64,000 nt of DNA. Source: Cyprinodon diabolis (Eukaryota > Chordata > Actinopteri > Cyprinodontiformes > Cyprinodontidae). Of this stretch, positions 45,910-59,224 are shown one piece after another. The stretch's first letter is position 1. Each line of letters opens with the position of its first letter. Below the pieces are notes generated by a model, which worked only from the letters and a program-made list of their open reading frames with translations, searched no databases and was not told where the DNA came from. The DNA is taken from NCBI GenBank assembly GCA_030533445.1, contig CM060076.1:11882501-11946500 (forward strand). Direction: 5' to 3'. The position numbers and the translations under genes were made by a program.

Positions 45910-46247
45910 TGTAGAGGGGTGAAAAGCCAGTTTTTAGTGGATAAAACAAAGAAGTTGGAAAACAGGCACCCCAACATTATTTTTTGTCGTTTTGTGTCTT
46001 TGATTTCTCATTTTATTAGATTATATGGTGTTATTCATTTAGTCCATGTAGTTCCGGCCGCGGCCGCTAGGGGGCGCTGACGCGTTGGCGGTGTGAAAAA
46101 GACTGAACACACAAGAAGAATAAATCTTCCGGTTGAAGGTAAAGAAGCTCAACATGTGTGTTTCGTCTTTCTCATACCACAGCACCACACGTTGAGGGAA
46201 GATCATCGCACACATTACCCTCAGCCATCCGAGGTTGCAGGGTAACA
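45910..46247 (+). repeat. 3' LTR of the Ty3/Gypsy element
   Basis: 338 bp; I could find no difference from the 5' LTR on reading both in full. It is followed by CACA, the right copy of the target duplication. Confidence 0.95.
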
Positions 46248-46382
46248 CACACTTTATCCAACATCCATCTGTGAAGTCTGAGAAAAGGAGAACTTGGATG
46301 CAGTCATAGCTGAGGAAATTGAGAAAAGAGCAACTTCTATGATAGTATATGAATAAAGTTCAAGATAAGGTAACCCTCTCAC

Positions 46383-47087
46383 TGTTGGGATCTGGAGCTG
46401 TACCACCTGTCTCCAGCAGAGTTCACTGTGGATCCTCCTGAGCTGAGCCTTCGACACACCTGAAACCCATCTCATCATCAGGAGGATCCTCCACCATATA
46501 AGCAGCCCTCAGACCTCGCATCAACACCGCAGTGTTTATCCAGTTTGGTTAGCACCTGAGCCTCACTTCCTCTGTGAAATCCTTGTTGCCTCTAGTCTCC
46601 TAGCTGGAAACTAATTACCTTTTGTCTCTGCCTACAGGAAACCTGTTTTTGTCCTGTAAGCTCTGGATGAGCTTAACCTGTCGAGCCTGCCCTCAGAGCC
46701 AAACCTGAAGAACCTTCTCTGGATTTCCCATGCTGCTCTGGACTAAGAGCTGGAAAACCAAGGTCTGTCCTATCGTTAGATGCAAGACGCTGAAGCTGAA
46801 ACTGAACTCTGCTGAATCAAACAGTCTCTGGAACCAACAGTGCCTCTCTCAAAGCCAAACCCGGATTCTTCAAGGTAGATCTCTGAAGATAACATTTCCA
46901 CATTCACCAGCTACGTGGCTAACTGAACTGTCTCCCTTCCAGTTGCCTGTGAACCAGATCCCCAGAAGTGAACCAGTACTTGACTTTTTTCATTTTACCA
47001 TTGTTGAATAAACATTGTTAAACTTTTACTCCAGTTTCCGTCTCCGTGGTGTTCTGCATATTGGGTCTTCCTGAACCATTCATGACA
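46383..47087 (+). mobile_element. Solo LTR, sushi-like Ty3/Gypsy family C
   Basis: 705 bp from TGTTGGGATCTGGAGCTG to ATTCATGACA, flanked by CTCAC on both sides (46378-46382 and 47088-47092). A good TATA box CATATAAG lies near 46496 and is followed by ACACCGCAGTGTTT about 27 bases later. AATAAA is at about 47006-47011 near the 3' end. It is clearly related to, but diverged from, the LTRs at 11314 and 16727-20577. The internal region has been lost by LTR recombination. Confidence 0.9.
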
Positions 47088-47279
47088 CTCACCCCTATGG
47101 GTATTATTACATTAGCCTGCTTGATTACAAATGCAAATAAAGAAACACAATTAGAAGCTCAGCTACATCTTCAATCCCTATACCTGCCATAGCCACAATC
47201 AAATAAGCTCAACAATGCAGCTGCATTATTATTGGCCTTAGTAGTGGTAGGTTCTGGAGGTCATCATTCTAAATATTAG

Positions 47280-48595
47280 CAGTGATGGGACTAACGGCGT
47301 TGAAAGTAACCTTGTTTTAGTAACGAGTAATCTAACTAATTACTTTGACTGTAACTATAACGCAGTTACCATTGCAGACACCCCGTTACTTCGCGTTACT
47401 CAGGTCGCACAATTAACCTTTTTTCATGATAGGACTCGTGCGCAGCTGCGTGAAGCTGACACCCCACCCACGTCAAAAAACTCTGCAAATAGACTAAATG
47501 GTTAGTGCAACGTTAGTGCAGATTTGTGCAGAAAAAAACTATTGTTTGTGCTACTTTTGTTTAAGAGATATTAAAGATTATTTTTTAGGTCATCCAGAGG
47601 TGCGCGCCTTGTCACGAGAGAGGGGAGGATGAGAATGGCTGATGTATAGTGAGATTCCGTCTGTCAGTTGGGTAGGTGGGTGTTTCCGCTGGTGGGTGTT
47701 AACGTACAGCACACACAGAGAGATGGAGAGTGAGGATGATCCAGCAGCAAAACAGCGTTTTCCTGATGGAAATACCGGTGTTACGTCGAGCTGCGTTTCC
47801 CCATCACATACGGTTTCCTCTGCATCTCCGCACAGCGCAGGCGGCACGAATCACTGCGCAAGCGACAGGAAACGCGCATGCTCGCTAAAGGCGCGCACCA
47901 GTCGCCCTGTGCTCGCGCCACAGGAGAACTATGGAGAGCGTGAACGATCAAATGATAGCCTATATGAAGAAAGGGAGAAATCTGGATGGATGTATGGATG
48001 GATGGATGGATGGACGGACGGACGGACGGACGGACGGATGGATGGATGGATGGATGGATACTCTGCCTTCTCAACCTACTGTATTTTTTATTTTAAACAT
48101 TATTTGATGGCCTTTGTGGCAGGGATGGAGATCCATATTTTATGTTACACACAGAGTATACATCTAGATAGATAGATGTATAGATAGATGTTGCAGTATC
48201 TATAACAACCCAAACACACAGGATTTCAGAATTAGACATCCCCAGTTATTAATTTCATATACTCACCAGATCTGAATGCCCTGTTAAAAAACTTCACATG
48301 GCGTTCCCCCCTGATGTCATTTACATTGAGTTGCAATAAATGCAAAACTCTCTGCAGGTTCTTGTCTTTGTCGTCCACTCTATTCAGCTGGCTTTTGAAT
48401 CACACCGCGAGAAGGTGGGGGCTGGGTGGTGAGGGTTACGGGGGCGAGAAACGCAAAAGTAACGCAATAGTTACTTATACTAGTAACTAGTTACTTTTAT
48501 TGTGGAGTAACTCAGTTAGTAACTCAGTTACTTTTTGGGAGAAGTAACTAGTAACTATAACTAATTACTTTTTCAAAGTAACGTGCCCAACACTG
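47280..48595. mobile_element. hAT-type element with 8-bp target duplication
   Basis: 1316 bp starting CAGTGATGGGACTAACGGC and ending, in reverse, CAGTGTTGGGCACGTTAC, flanked by AATATTAG (47272-47279 and 48596-48603). Both subterminal regions repeat AGTTACT/AGTAACT many times. The GC-rich middle (47580-47960) and the plus-strand frame 47642-48175 have no recognised transposase domain. The element is non-autonomous and has acquired a GATG/GACG microsatellite. Confidence 0.92.
47983..48060. repeat. GGAT/GGAC microsatellite
   Basis: Tetranucleotide array: GGAT units, a block of five or six GGAC units, then GGAT units again, inside the hAT element. Confidence 0.95.
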
Positions 48596-48603
48596 AATAT
48601 TAG

Positions 48604-51600
48604 ACATTTCATTGTCCTTACCTAACTATGTCATCTGTCTCGACCTGGACTAGGTTTTATTGAATATTATATAACTTTAGATGTTTTGTTGACATAAAAA
48701 ACAAAAATAAAAAATAGAAAATAACTACTTGGGCTTAGCTGCACAACATTAAAGAAGACATAAGTCATACAGATACACAAATTATTCCATTACTGTTACA
48801 TTTTAAAGATCAGATTTTTAAACTTAAATTGAATATTTTAATCAACAAGGAATTGTGTGCTGCAAAATAAAGAAAGCATATAAAAAAGTAAGTATTATTA
48901 GACTTTATACATGATATATTACTCAACAATATTAATAGATTAATTTCTGGCATTTTTGCTGAGAGGCAGTTTTATATCAGAAGATATATCCACATGGTAA
49001 TCTGCTTTTTAATCTAACACTGAGTTAGATTTAGTTGTGAAGTAAGCATAAGTGTGAAAATTCATGTGAGAAACAAAGAGTAGACATTCAGCTTAGGTCC
49101 TCTAAAGGCAGTTTATTAATGGTTTAAAACTAGAATACATCTTACTGCAGTAATTTGTATTATGTTAATAAAGGAAAGCCTGATTTGAGGTCTGTAATTT
49201 GCTCCGCTGAAAGATATTTCCAACTGGGCATCTCTGTAGTTCCTCGATCAAGTCTGTCCATTTAGCTGGGTTATAAAAGCCTGGGATATGGTATTCTAAT
49301 TCAAACTTCACCACCTTATCTCTACTGTTTCCTTTGGCTTCATATGCTGTTTATTCTCTAATGTTCTTCAATTAACCTCCAAGCCTCCATATTCATTATA
49401 TAATAGGGATTTAAATGCTTTGTTTTCCTTTTCTTGCAGCTTCCCTATCACAGTACGTGACACTCTCTGCTTGTTTGTCAGAAAAATATCTCAACACACT
49501 ACATTTAAATGTGTGGTTGTAAGTTCATAAACTTAAAATAGTATATGTCACGAAACATATGAAAATAAATTAATAAATGTGTTACTTTTTCATTTCATTT
49601 GTTTGCTTCAAAACACAAAAAGTCCCCATTACAATGTTATCCATTCCAATCCTTCTTTACAGACAATATTTCTTTATGTTTTACAACCAGTAAATTGATG
49701 CTCACTCTAATTGCACTGTTTTGATTTTATGGCACTGCTGTTAAAAGTTTGCATCCAACCTCTTGCCTTTATTTCAGACCCTTTAATAGCAAAAAGTTCC
49801 ACTTTCAGAGCTGTTATTAGTGTTTGTTTCACAGTTACAGCATGATTTATGTGTGCAATTGGGTTTGCAATCCATGTTCACATTTAACCCTGTAATGCCA
49901 AATGTATCATAAAATTAAATGCTACAGAGGAAGCTATAACTCAAAATATAAGAGCACACTAACATTTTTGGAACTTCAATAATTAAAGGAAAACAAAAGA
50001 TCTTCTGTGGCACAAAAAATAATTCAAGTATGAAGGATTTTAAATGGTTGGAGGACATTTAGAAAATAACCCACAAGAGATTAAGAGAAAAGAGATAAAC
50101 ATCAAACACACAGATAACACTACACATATAAACATTACAAGGCTAAATAATTAAAATCTACCCAACCAGCAGAAGAGCTTTGATTTGATTGATAACTGCA
50201 AAAGGATATGAAGATTTACACCCGAAACTTGTATAAATATGAGATGAGTCTCTGTGGGGTTGCAACATTTGCATCAGAACAGGACAACAAGCAACAAATA
50301 ACTATGCTAAACAAACATAAAACACCCGCTGGTGTTATACACGTCTGCCTCTTTATCATCATCATTTCGGAATATTCAAGGGTAATTAAAACAGAAACAA
50401 AGACATTTAGAAAAATACAGTTAAGTTAAGATTAAATAACCTAAAGAAGAAAAAAAAATGTTGTAAGTTTTAGAAAATGCATTTAAACTGACTGTGCGTA
50501 TCTTGATAGATACTGTATCCATTGACATGTTATTAAATGTTTTATTGCCATCACAGAAGTTCTTGGGTAATTCCTCTTCTTTTTACACAAGTTTTCAACA
50601 TTGTTGAGTTCAAATTTTAGTGTAATTATTCCAACCATAAATAATTAAGAAATAAATTGAAATGACAGGAAAATCTCAGGAAATATCAAGGATCAAACAA
50701 TCACCAAAAACTGCAACAAAAAAGACACAGTTTTTTTATGTGCAAGTTTAAAAAAAAAAAAAATTACTTATTAAAGCTCAATTTTAAATGCATGGAAGGT
50801 TTCAGCATGGACAAAAAAGCTTAAAAAGATTAAATAACTTGTTTTTGTATAAAAAAGGGCAACTTACAAAGGATAACACATTTTAATTCAAAGTTTTGTT
50901 CATTAAAATGTGATTTGATCTATTAATGAAATCATGTCCCCTATTTTGGGATTCAGGCACTCCCCTTCAGACATTTTTTTGCCTATGGTTGATTGCCTTT
51001 TTTTATGTTCACTCTTTAACGTAAACAACCAAAATGTGAAAAGGTGGGAGGTGTTGTCAAACATGGCGTTTAAATAAAGCAAAGCAGGCGGGATGGAGGT
51101 GGAGGCTGGAGTGGGATGAAGATGTGACTGATGGACAAGCTGGAGGAGTGACGACAAAACTGTCATCTCCCCGTTCTGCGATTAGCAGCTTCGACAACAA
51201 AATATGCTCAAACTGTCATAATGTGGACATTTTTCTCCACCAAGGCAGAGGAGGAGGGATGACACAGCTGACAAAGTTGACAGGACTTATTTGTCAGATG
51301 AACTGTGGTCTAAGGTTATTTCAGTCAAGTTATTTTTCTCCTCCTAACAATGAAGTTTGAAAACTAATTTATATGAATAATCTTATTTAAAACCTTTTAA
51401 GCTTTAATCCTTTTTTGATTTTCTGCCTTTAAAGGAATTTTGAGGTAATCATTGGTGTAAAGAATAACAGTTACAGGATTAGAAACAAGTATATAGGGTA
51501 ATGTTGAGAAAAGAACATTTATGAGCAACACTTCATGGAACATCATCTGACTAAAATATTTACTTCATAAAAATACATCGGCCTAATTTAAAAACTTGCT

Positions 51601-52115
51601 GATTCATTAGAAATTTTGCCTTTGTTGAACTGAGAAAGTCTGTTTTCTATTGAAACATAAATCATTGTAAGAAGCTAATAGGCATGGAGTTTAAAAAGGT
51701 ATTTGATTAAGAAAAGTTTTCATTTAAGCCTTTCGACACAATCTGATAGGATACAGCTATGACGTATAACATGTTTTTAAGGATTTTATGAGACATATCG
51801 AAGGTTTTGTGACTGTGGATTAATCCCTGTTTGATTTAACACCCCGAAATAACATCCTTCCTTTTAAATCTGATTTTAAATCCAGCTAATCTGTTAAAGT
51901 CTCAGAGATTTCTTGGTGTACAAAGATAATGGAAACAAAAGGACACAGCCAGTAGCACTGAAATAATGACGTCTATTAATAATTTCTTGAGGTATAAGGA
52001 ATTTTATCAAATATTTAGCCATTTCCAGCAGAATGAGTATTCAGCCATCAGTTCATCCTTCCATTGTCTGTTGCCAATTATCCTTAGATAAGATAATTAA
52101 TAAACCTGAAAGCAT
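48604..52115. other. Intergenic DNA, nothing recognised
   Basis: About 3.5 kb, AT-rich. The stretch 50900-51360 is somewhat less AT-rich and has frames on both strands (50903-51166 minus, 51124-51360 plus) without recognised domains. Confidence 0.3.
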
Positions 52116-52119
52116 GTTT

Positions 52120-52965
52120 TCAACCATCGTAGCAAGTTGGGGAAACCAGAATAGCTGAACTAACTGGTCCCAATGAACTGAGAGATTGGACAAAAAGAGA
52201 ATTGATAGAGAGGCTGGGAAAAAGCCCAGGGTAACTCGCGAGGCGCCACAGCCACTGAAAGCTCATGTAGGAGAATCCTTTGATGAGAAGATTATTTGTT
52301 GAGGACTGTTCTTTGTAAGAGGCAAATAGTGGCATACCATAAAAAGAGCCATAAACGTACAGTTTGCCACAAGACATAAAAGGGACAAAACAAAAAAATA
52401 TAAAGAGAACAGTTGTAACCATGTAGGAGCTTCAGATATCCACAGCTTTCATAAGAGAATCTGATGCCAGGAGAAACTCAATAGACCAAGCTATTGTAGA
52501 AAATAAGTCACAAGAAGTCCAGTTCACTTTATAACAAGCCATGTTGGTAGATGCTGCTCCACAGATGGAGCCAGAATGGAACTTTTGAGCATAAATGCTA
52601 AAAGTTACGTATTTTGGAAAACACACAATCAGAGCCCATGATCCCAATCATGGTGGTGGCAAAATAATGTGTGGATAATATTTAATTCTGCAGGGACAGG
52701 CGTGATGGGGAAACTGATAGAGCTAAAAATGGGGCATTCAGAAGAGGAAAACCTTTCATCAAAAAAAGGAAAGAGGTTCTTCTCCCGACAAAACACTTTT
52801 GTAATTGATCTTGCACTATTTAGCAAAGAATAGGGAAAAGTTTTCAGTCTCATGCTGTGCAAAAGGCTAGAGACATACTCCAAAGGACTTGTAGCTGTAA
52901 TTGCAGCAAAAGATGGTTCCATGAAAATTTTATTCAAAGGGGATAAGTACCAATGTGCACCGAAT
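52120..52965 (+). pseudogene. Tc1-like transposase remnant, internally deleted
   Basis: Plus-strand nucleotide blocks follow the order of fish Tc1-like elements. Around 52569 the translation gives MELLSINAKSYVFWKTHNQS, matching the Tc1 segment before the second catalytic Asp. ATCATGGTGGTGGCAAAATA and CTGCAGGGACAGG follow at 52648-52700, equivalent to the HGGGSIMLWG...AGTG region. The text then jumps to the element's 3' end (ACTTGTAGCTGTAATTGCAG, 52888 onward), so the third catalytic residue region is deleted. Multiple stops interrupt it. Confidence 0.7.
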
Positions 52966-55900
52966 TTAATAAGTGTTTGAATCCCAGCTGTCTTTTATCT
53001 ATCTCTATATCATATTTCTACTATTTTTAAATATGAAAGGCTCCAGTTGCATGAAAGCTTTCAGAAAGATCCTGTCTAATGATACCATCCCCATCTTTTT
53101 GGCTCCTCTTTTACCCCAGTTGTTTTATAATAACTGGTTTATATACATTAGATTTAGCTGAAATCTATCTATATACCTAAAATGTTGAACCCTGCCAGTA
53201 ATTATTTCTTTAATGAATTAAAATTAATATAATTTCAATTTTGTTTTTTCATTTACTTCATTTACTTTTTAAAATAGGTTTACTTCCTGTTTTTATTGAA
53301 AATGATTTTGCCTCATTTGAGAAAATAAATGTTGAAACTGTGAAAACTCAGTTTTTACATTTTCAATTATATTAGCTGATTATCCTCATGCTGTGCTCTA
53401 GTAGACAAGTAGCAGTGCTGGAAATGAAACGCTCTCATGTAATGAGGCCCAGATGAAGCTTCATTTATTTACTTTTTGTTGACTACTTGCAGTGAAGTTG
53501 ACATGTGTCACTAGAAAAGAGTAATTATAGCTCAGCTCTATGCGTTAATGGTTTCCGCTGTTGCTTTTTGCACTAAACAAATTTCAGACCATAAAGCACT
53601 ATAATCGAGGACCTTTTAACTTTATCAAAGACCACCTCTGGAGAACATTTACTATTTAATTCACTAATATGCTCATAGTGTGATTTATCATGCTTAATAG
53701 TGAAGCAAAGCTGATGGTTGAAGAGAAAAAAGAAAGCAAGAGTGGTGAAATTTCAGTACTGATGAGAAATCATCATGTAACACATTAACAGTAATGTTTG
53801 GTAAGATGATGATAAGCATTTTTATTTTTCACTTCTGGTCAGAAATATCAAAGTTTTAACTTTTCAGTTCAGGATATGTCTTTGTCATGTTATAAGTTTG
53901 GTCTTGGAAACATTTACCTCTAAATAAATAGTCATAAAAAGAAGTGATGAACTATCCCCCCCCTATAATCTGTTTTACATTGCCTTGCTAAATAAGTCAT
54001 ATTCAAATAATAAATTAATGCTTTCTTTTTTTTTTTTTACATTACGTGGGTTGTTTTAACCTCATGTTTTTTTTTTTTTTGCTAGGTATTGTGGTTGCTT
54101 CTCTCTCACCCTGTGTCCTTTTATAAATTCTATTCTGTGTCATCTATTTGGTCATTTCACAGTGTAGCACTTTGGTTGGCTTTGTTGCTTTGGGTGCTTT
54201 ATAAATAAAGTAGCATGATATGACGTCTACAAAACCTGTGTTTTATTTTAATACTATTTGATCTGCAAATTGTGCACTGCTCAAACAATCACCCAAAAAT
54301 ATACAACGTTTGGCACAGCTGCAAACCTAACAAGGAACCCACAGTCCCAGGGCTAAATGGCAAAAACAAAACCATAAAAGTTCCAATTACAGATTGCCAC
54401 AAACCATGTAAACGACACAAGTAGAAAAAAGCTGCAAACTAGTCTTAGATCACTGGAGGCAGATGACTATCAACTTATATGGAATCCAAACATAGACATT
54501 ACTATTTGTAGACCACACCTTTTGCAAAAAAAAAACAAAAAAAAACTTGCATTTATTTTTCCTTTTAGCAGTACTTTTCTTTTGTATATATATATTTTTT
54601 TTGTTTGTTTGTTAGCATAATTTATGTATTTGCGCTGGTTTGTGTTTGCAGCATGTTTCCATATTGCTACTCTCTATTTTAAAGAAAAAAACTTTTAACC
54701 TGGATTACTTCAATTATTAAATACACCTTGGACTGAACAAGAAAGTCTTTCATCATTGTATTTGCTCTATCATTTTTGATAATTGCATGTTTTATTACAT
54801 ATAAGATGGTTATTACATATAAGGTGGCTGGTTTGTTTCTGGCCCAGACAAACAAATACTGTTAGCCGATCCTGCTGAGCCGCTCACCGATACTCGAGGC
54901 AAGAACTGCATTGGTTCTGCTCCTAAAAATACTTTTAAGAAATACTTTGCAAGCTGTTGAATGGGCAGGTAGATATATTGAATATAGCTAAAGTACTGAT
55001 ATAGCAGCCTTCCGTGCTCCAAATTTTCCTGAAGGCCGTGAGTAGCAACAGGTGGTGTTTCTTACACACATTTCCGACTTGGAAAAATATATGTTGTTTA
55101 TTTCCAGCAATAAAAATAAAACAAAAGTAAACTTAATCTGCTATTACAGTCTTCAAAAATGATCAAAAGTGGTCAAAGAAATCTTTTTTTAACCACCTTC
55201 TGTCCTCACACCAGACATTTGAACAAACAAAAATAAAACAACTCCCTGCCCCTGCTGTGTGTTTCTAACCTTGTAATTTAATGGGCGGGTCTAAAATGTA
55301 CCAGAGTAATCAAAATTCCAATTATTAAATATAGATTTTGGTTTCAAACTAAGTTAAATCAATTTTGTCCATAAAATAAAACTAAACAGAAATCTAAAAA
55401 GGAACTTATGATTTAAAAAATTACTGATGTTTGCATCTGGGAGGGATTCGCTTTGAACATTCAGTTGAATCCTTTATGATACTTATCAAACTGAACCTGT
55501 TAAGTTATACCTCATGTTCTGTTAATTTTTTATACAGTGAATGTTAACTGAACATTTGGACAGATGATCACTCCTTTTTGCTCCCTGTTGGTCATGTGAC
55601 TCTGGCTCTGCGCAAGGTGCCTGCGCCATCTTTGTTCTTTCTCGTCTCCAACATAAATCCCATCATGCTTTACAAGGAGATCTCTTGCAAAGCATTATGG
55701 TACATATCTGCTCATCTATGGATGCACAGTACTTTTCAAGGTACCTTGTGGGAAATTGTGACTCCACCACTTTTTCATCCACCAGACATTCGGACATATA
55801 TATAGTGATCTATATGGGCGGAAGTTCAGGCACCCAGATGGTTTTTCAGAGTAATTAAACTAAACTCGCTCATTTGTTTCATTGTTTAGAGACTGCTGTT

Positions 55901-57110
55901 ATAAAGATTCATCATTTGCACTGATGCTTTTTTTATCTTAATAGTTTGTGTGTTCTAACTTCTAATTGCTTATAACAAGAAAATTATAATGTAAAACAAA
56001 AAGGGGCACAGATAGAGACAAGTGTTCATGATTATTTAAGAGAAGTGATCCCCTGTTTCTAAAATGTATTTCTTCAAAAATACCTTAAGTTTAAATAGTT
56101 TGATCATAAGGTGCATTTATTTTGATTTGGTTAATGATTAATAATTTCCATATGCAGTTATAAATCAAAATAGTTAACATTTACAAGTGGTTAAAAAACC
56201 CAGGCCCACAACTGGTTTTTGAACGACTAAAGTTTCTGGTAAATTGAGCAAATTATCGTTAATTGATCATCCAAATAAGTATAATCATTAAATGTTAGCA
56301 GGCCATTAATCACAATCCCTTGTGGACAGAAAATATTTGCGGATGACTGAGATTAAATTAATTACATTATCATAATAAGAATAACTGAACAGCATGTGAA
56401 ACTCCTTCCCAAATTCCTAATGGGTTAGTATACTGCTCATATTTTCAGTTATGAAAATACTCTATTGGGTCTGTGTATGCAAATCCTAGCAGGTTTTGGA
56501 GTCTCATTTGCAAAACTAGACGGTCTAACCTGAAGTGCTTGTGGTACCAATTTGTCAGAGTGTCGCATCTGTTTTTATGTTTTGTGATATGTAACTAAAT
56601 AAGCTTCAGTTCTACATTTAAGCTTAACATTGAATGTTTTTATAAACAGCATCCAGACTATAATATGTGTCCATCCTTCTAGGGATATTTGGAGCCACCC
56701 ACTGTTAAACCACCACTTATGCTGAACAAGTGAGAGATTGTTTATTGCCAGTCACAGGGTACACTTTGATGTTGTGGTGTCCAATTTTGTCTGAAATATT
56801 TCAGCTCTTAAATCCCTACAAATGATGCAGCAACTCACATCAGCTTGTCTGTGTTTTCTTGCTCTGATGTGACAAAGAGCCTGTGCTTTTGTTGTCCTAC
56901 AGAGGCTTTTCACTTCGCCGAAAGCTTTCATTTCAAAGCTTTTCCTCCAGTTCCATTATATCAATTACAAACACCCCCTAATGATAAAGTTCGGGCTCAA
57001 TTTTCAGCTCTAGGATTGCAAAAACGCATAATTACAAACAACAGTTGGGATGTGATTTGCTGCATCTATTTTTTCTTCTGCCTTGCAGGTAAATGAGTCT
57101 CTTTAAAGCA
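52966..57110. other. Intergenic DNA, nothing recognised
   Basis: About 4.1 kb, AT-rich with poly-T tracts. A piece near 54165-54215 (TGTAGCACTTTGG and CTTTATAAATAAAGTAGC) resembles 3' tails of fish LINEs. No gene is seen. Confidence 0.3.
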
Positions 57111-57114
57111 TTAA

Positions 57115-57623
57115 AGCTACAGTGTGTAATTTTTAGCGACATATAACGTCCAGACTGCAGACCGCAGCAACATGAACTCTCCCCCCCCACCGCTTCTCCC
57201 CCCCAACAGTACGGCGAGCGTTACGGGACAAAATGTCTTCCACGACGTCCGCATCACCTACCTTCTCAAGTGATGAGGTTTGTTTACATAGATAATTTTA
57301 AAGATAGTATTCTCAGGTATAATACTGCCATCTATTGTTCAGTACCGTCTCAGTTCATCTCTCTCAACTTGCCGTAGTTACTTTCGAGCGTAATGGGCGA
57401 TCTCACAATCGCTAGTTTGTTGGCTCTGCGCTGCCGTAGCGCAAAGATGTCTGCCTCCATGGCTGCGAGACCCGCTCCTATGTAATTATAAATAACGAAT
57501 TCTAAGGCAACGCAAATATTAAGGTTAAGAGGCTGAGCTCGTAGATGATGATAAATAACATAGTTATGTATAATATATTACATTTCTGACTGTATATCCC
57601 TGTAATTATTACACACTGTAGCT
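57115..57623. mobile_element. MITE flanked by TTAA (Kolobok/piggyBac type)
   Basis: 509 bp starting AGCTACAGTGTGTAATTTTT and ending, in reverse, AGCTACAGTGTGTAATAATT, a near-perfect 16-bp terminal inverted repeat. TTAA flanks both ends (57111-57114 and 57624-57627). TTAA duplication is characteristic of piggyBac and Kolobok superfamilies; terminal sequence alone does not decide. No coding capacity remains. Confidence 0.88.
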
Positions 57624-57627
57624 TTAA

Positions 57628-58075
57628 ATGTCTTTTTTAGAATATAGGAGCAGCAATTAGTTTCAGTTAAGGCTTTTTTGTAACATGTTTAGTGTAGTGA
57701 ACTTCTATTAAAAACTAATTTCTCATACTATACTGTGTGTCTTTACATACTGATTACATACTTGTATATAAGTCCCTTCATTGAACTTTGAAACTGTATG
57801 ACATTTTATGCACAGCCATATCCAGTACCAAGTTAGGCTCCAATGGTCAAAGGTTAGCAAACAACAACTAAGGAAACCTTATAAATATTATCCTTACCTG
57901 TCTATTTATAAGACCTATTCTTACAGGTAAAACAAACTAAGTTTACCAAACAACTAAAGTGCAATATGCTTCTTAAAATCTTTGTTTATTCTGTGTTTGG
58001 TGGGCATCATAGATTAGTTCCTAATGAAAATTTAACCATCAATATTTTTTAGTTATTTTTATCTTATGACACTGT
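57628..58075. other. Intergenic DNA, nothing recognised
   Basis: AT-rich with no credible open frame. Confidence 0.3.
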
Positions 58076-58080
58076 GATCG

Positions 58081-58230
58081 GCTGGTTAGCTCAGTCAGTA
58101 GAGCATGAGACTCTTAATCTCAGGGTCATGGATTTAAGCCCCACTTTGGGTGCAAGCCCTGCGATGGACTGGCGACCTGTCCAAGGTGTAGCCCGCCTCA
58201 TGACAAAGTACCGAACCTAACATAGAGCCA
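58081..58230 (+). repeat. tRNA-Lys-derived SINE (fossil)
   Basis: Bases 58081-58153 align along their whole length with tRNA-Lys(CTT): TTAGCTCAGTCAGTAGAGC (D arm and A box) and GAGACTCTTAATCTC (anticodon stem-loop with CTT). The T arm (ATGGATTTAAGCCCCAC) and acceptor stem are mispaired. It continues into CTGCGATGGACTGGCGACCT, a tail shared with other teleost repeats. tRNA head plus unrelated tail is the SINE plan. Confidence 0.75.
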
Positions 58231-58429
58231 CTGTTGTTTTGAATTTCTCTAAACAAGTGAATTATTTCTGAATACCTTCCAGGTGTGCTCCATGTTTTTC
58301 TCTGCTCTAGAAAATTCAGTTATACACAGCTAATGAAGGGAAACATATTTTGCTTTCATAAAAAAAAAAAACAATATGAACATTTATGAGGTTATTAAAA
58401 ACCTATGGCATTGCACAAAACCTTTAGAG

Positions 58430-58895
58430 CGGAGGTCTTCCACAGGGGGTCCGCGACCCCGAGGGGGTCCACTGAGGTACTGCATGGGGGTCGCAAAAGT
58501 TTTGGTTGACTAAACTTTTATTTTATATTCCCCCCTGCATTTTTTTGCACTAATTGAAATGTCTTTAAATCCCAATTAACTTGAATTCAACACACTGTAG
58601 TAAACAGATAAATGGAGGCAGAAGATGAATTTCAGTCATCAATGCACACATTCAACGACACACAGAAGATCTTTCAAGCTGGGCATCATTTGATTCACAA
58701 CACCTGTTCCATCAACCCGGAATCAGAATCACTTTAATAATCCCACGGTGAAATTACTTTCGTTACATTACTCCATATGTAATAGAATGAGTATAGGACC
58801 AGTTTGATATAACACAATTTCATGCAGTATATATAATTAGGGGTCCTCGCTCTGTCTCGCCATCAGTTTGGGGGTCCTTGGTGTAGAAGCCCCTG
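58430..58895. mobile_element. hAT-type MITE with 8-bp target duplication
   Basis: 466 bp starting CGGAGGTCTTCCACAGGGGG and ending, in reverse, CAGGGGCTTCTACACCAAGG, diverged from a common CAGGGG-type end. It is flanked by CTTTAGAG on both sides (58422-58429 and 58896-58903). A GGGTCCGCGACCCCGAGGGG palindromic block lies near the left end. No open frame remains. Confidence 0.85.
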
Positions 58896-58903
58896 CTTTA
58901 GAG

Positions 58904-59224
58904 GTATTAGCATGAACTACAGAAATATTGCAGAACCTGCCTTGAAACTCACCCTGATGCAAAACCTGACTTTCACCTTGAACATACTTGTTTTACAGTA
59001 TGACCTCCAAGCTCTCTGAAAACATGGCCCACTCATCCCCTAGACTCCCATTCAGATTACTGAAGCACAGGAGTGACATATTAGTTTCAGGCTATTACTT
59101 CTTAAATTTCCCTACACATCCACTATACACACTATAGTTGTAAAGACATTAGCTGGTAACATTTTCAGGGGGAGCAAGGCTCGATTTCCAGCAACTTTCT
59201 ACACGTATCACGTAGTGAATGTAA
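58904..59224. other. Intergenic DNA, nothing recognised
   Basis: No gene is seen. It abuts the truncated end of the next LTR. Confidence 0.3.

Larger units (their letters stand above)
39440..46247 (+). mobile_element. Full-length, apparently recent Ty3/Gypsy LTR retrotransposon
   Basis: The 6808-bp element has two 338-bp LTRs that read identically by eye (39440-39777 and 45910-46247), TG...CA ends and a 4-bp CACA duplication (39436-39439 and 46248-46251). Internal order is primer site, gag, pol (protease, reverse transcriptase, RNase H, integrase), a further open frame, and a purine-rich tract. The order RT-RNaseH-IN is that of Ty3/Gypsy (Metaviridae). No envelope-like protein with signal peptide and membrane anchor is seen. 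gag and pol are uninterrupted, so the copy could still be expressed. Confidence 0.97.

Noticed and set aside
47642..48175. hAT transposase ORF
   Set aside because: The frame holds only low-complexity sequence and the translated GGAT microsatellite; no BED finger or dimerisation domain.
58081..58153. Functional tRNA-Lys(CTT) gene
   Set aside because: The anticodon arm is perfect but the T arm and B box are degenerate and the acceptor stem does not pair; a SINE-type tail follows directly.
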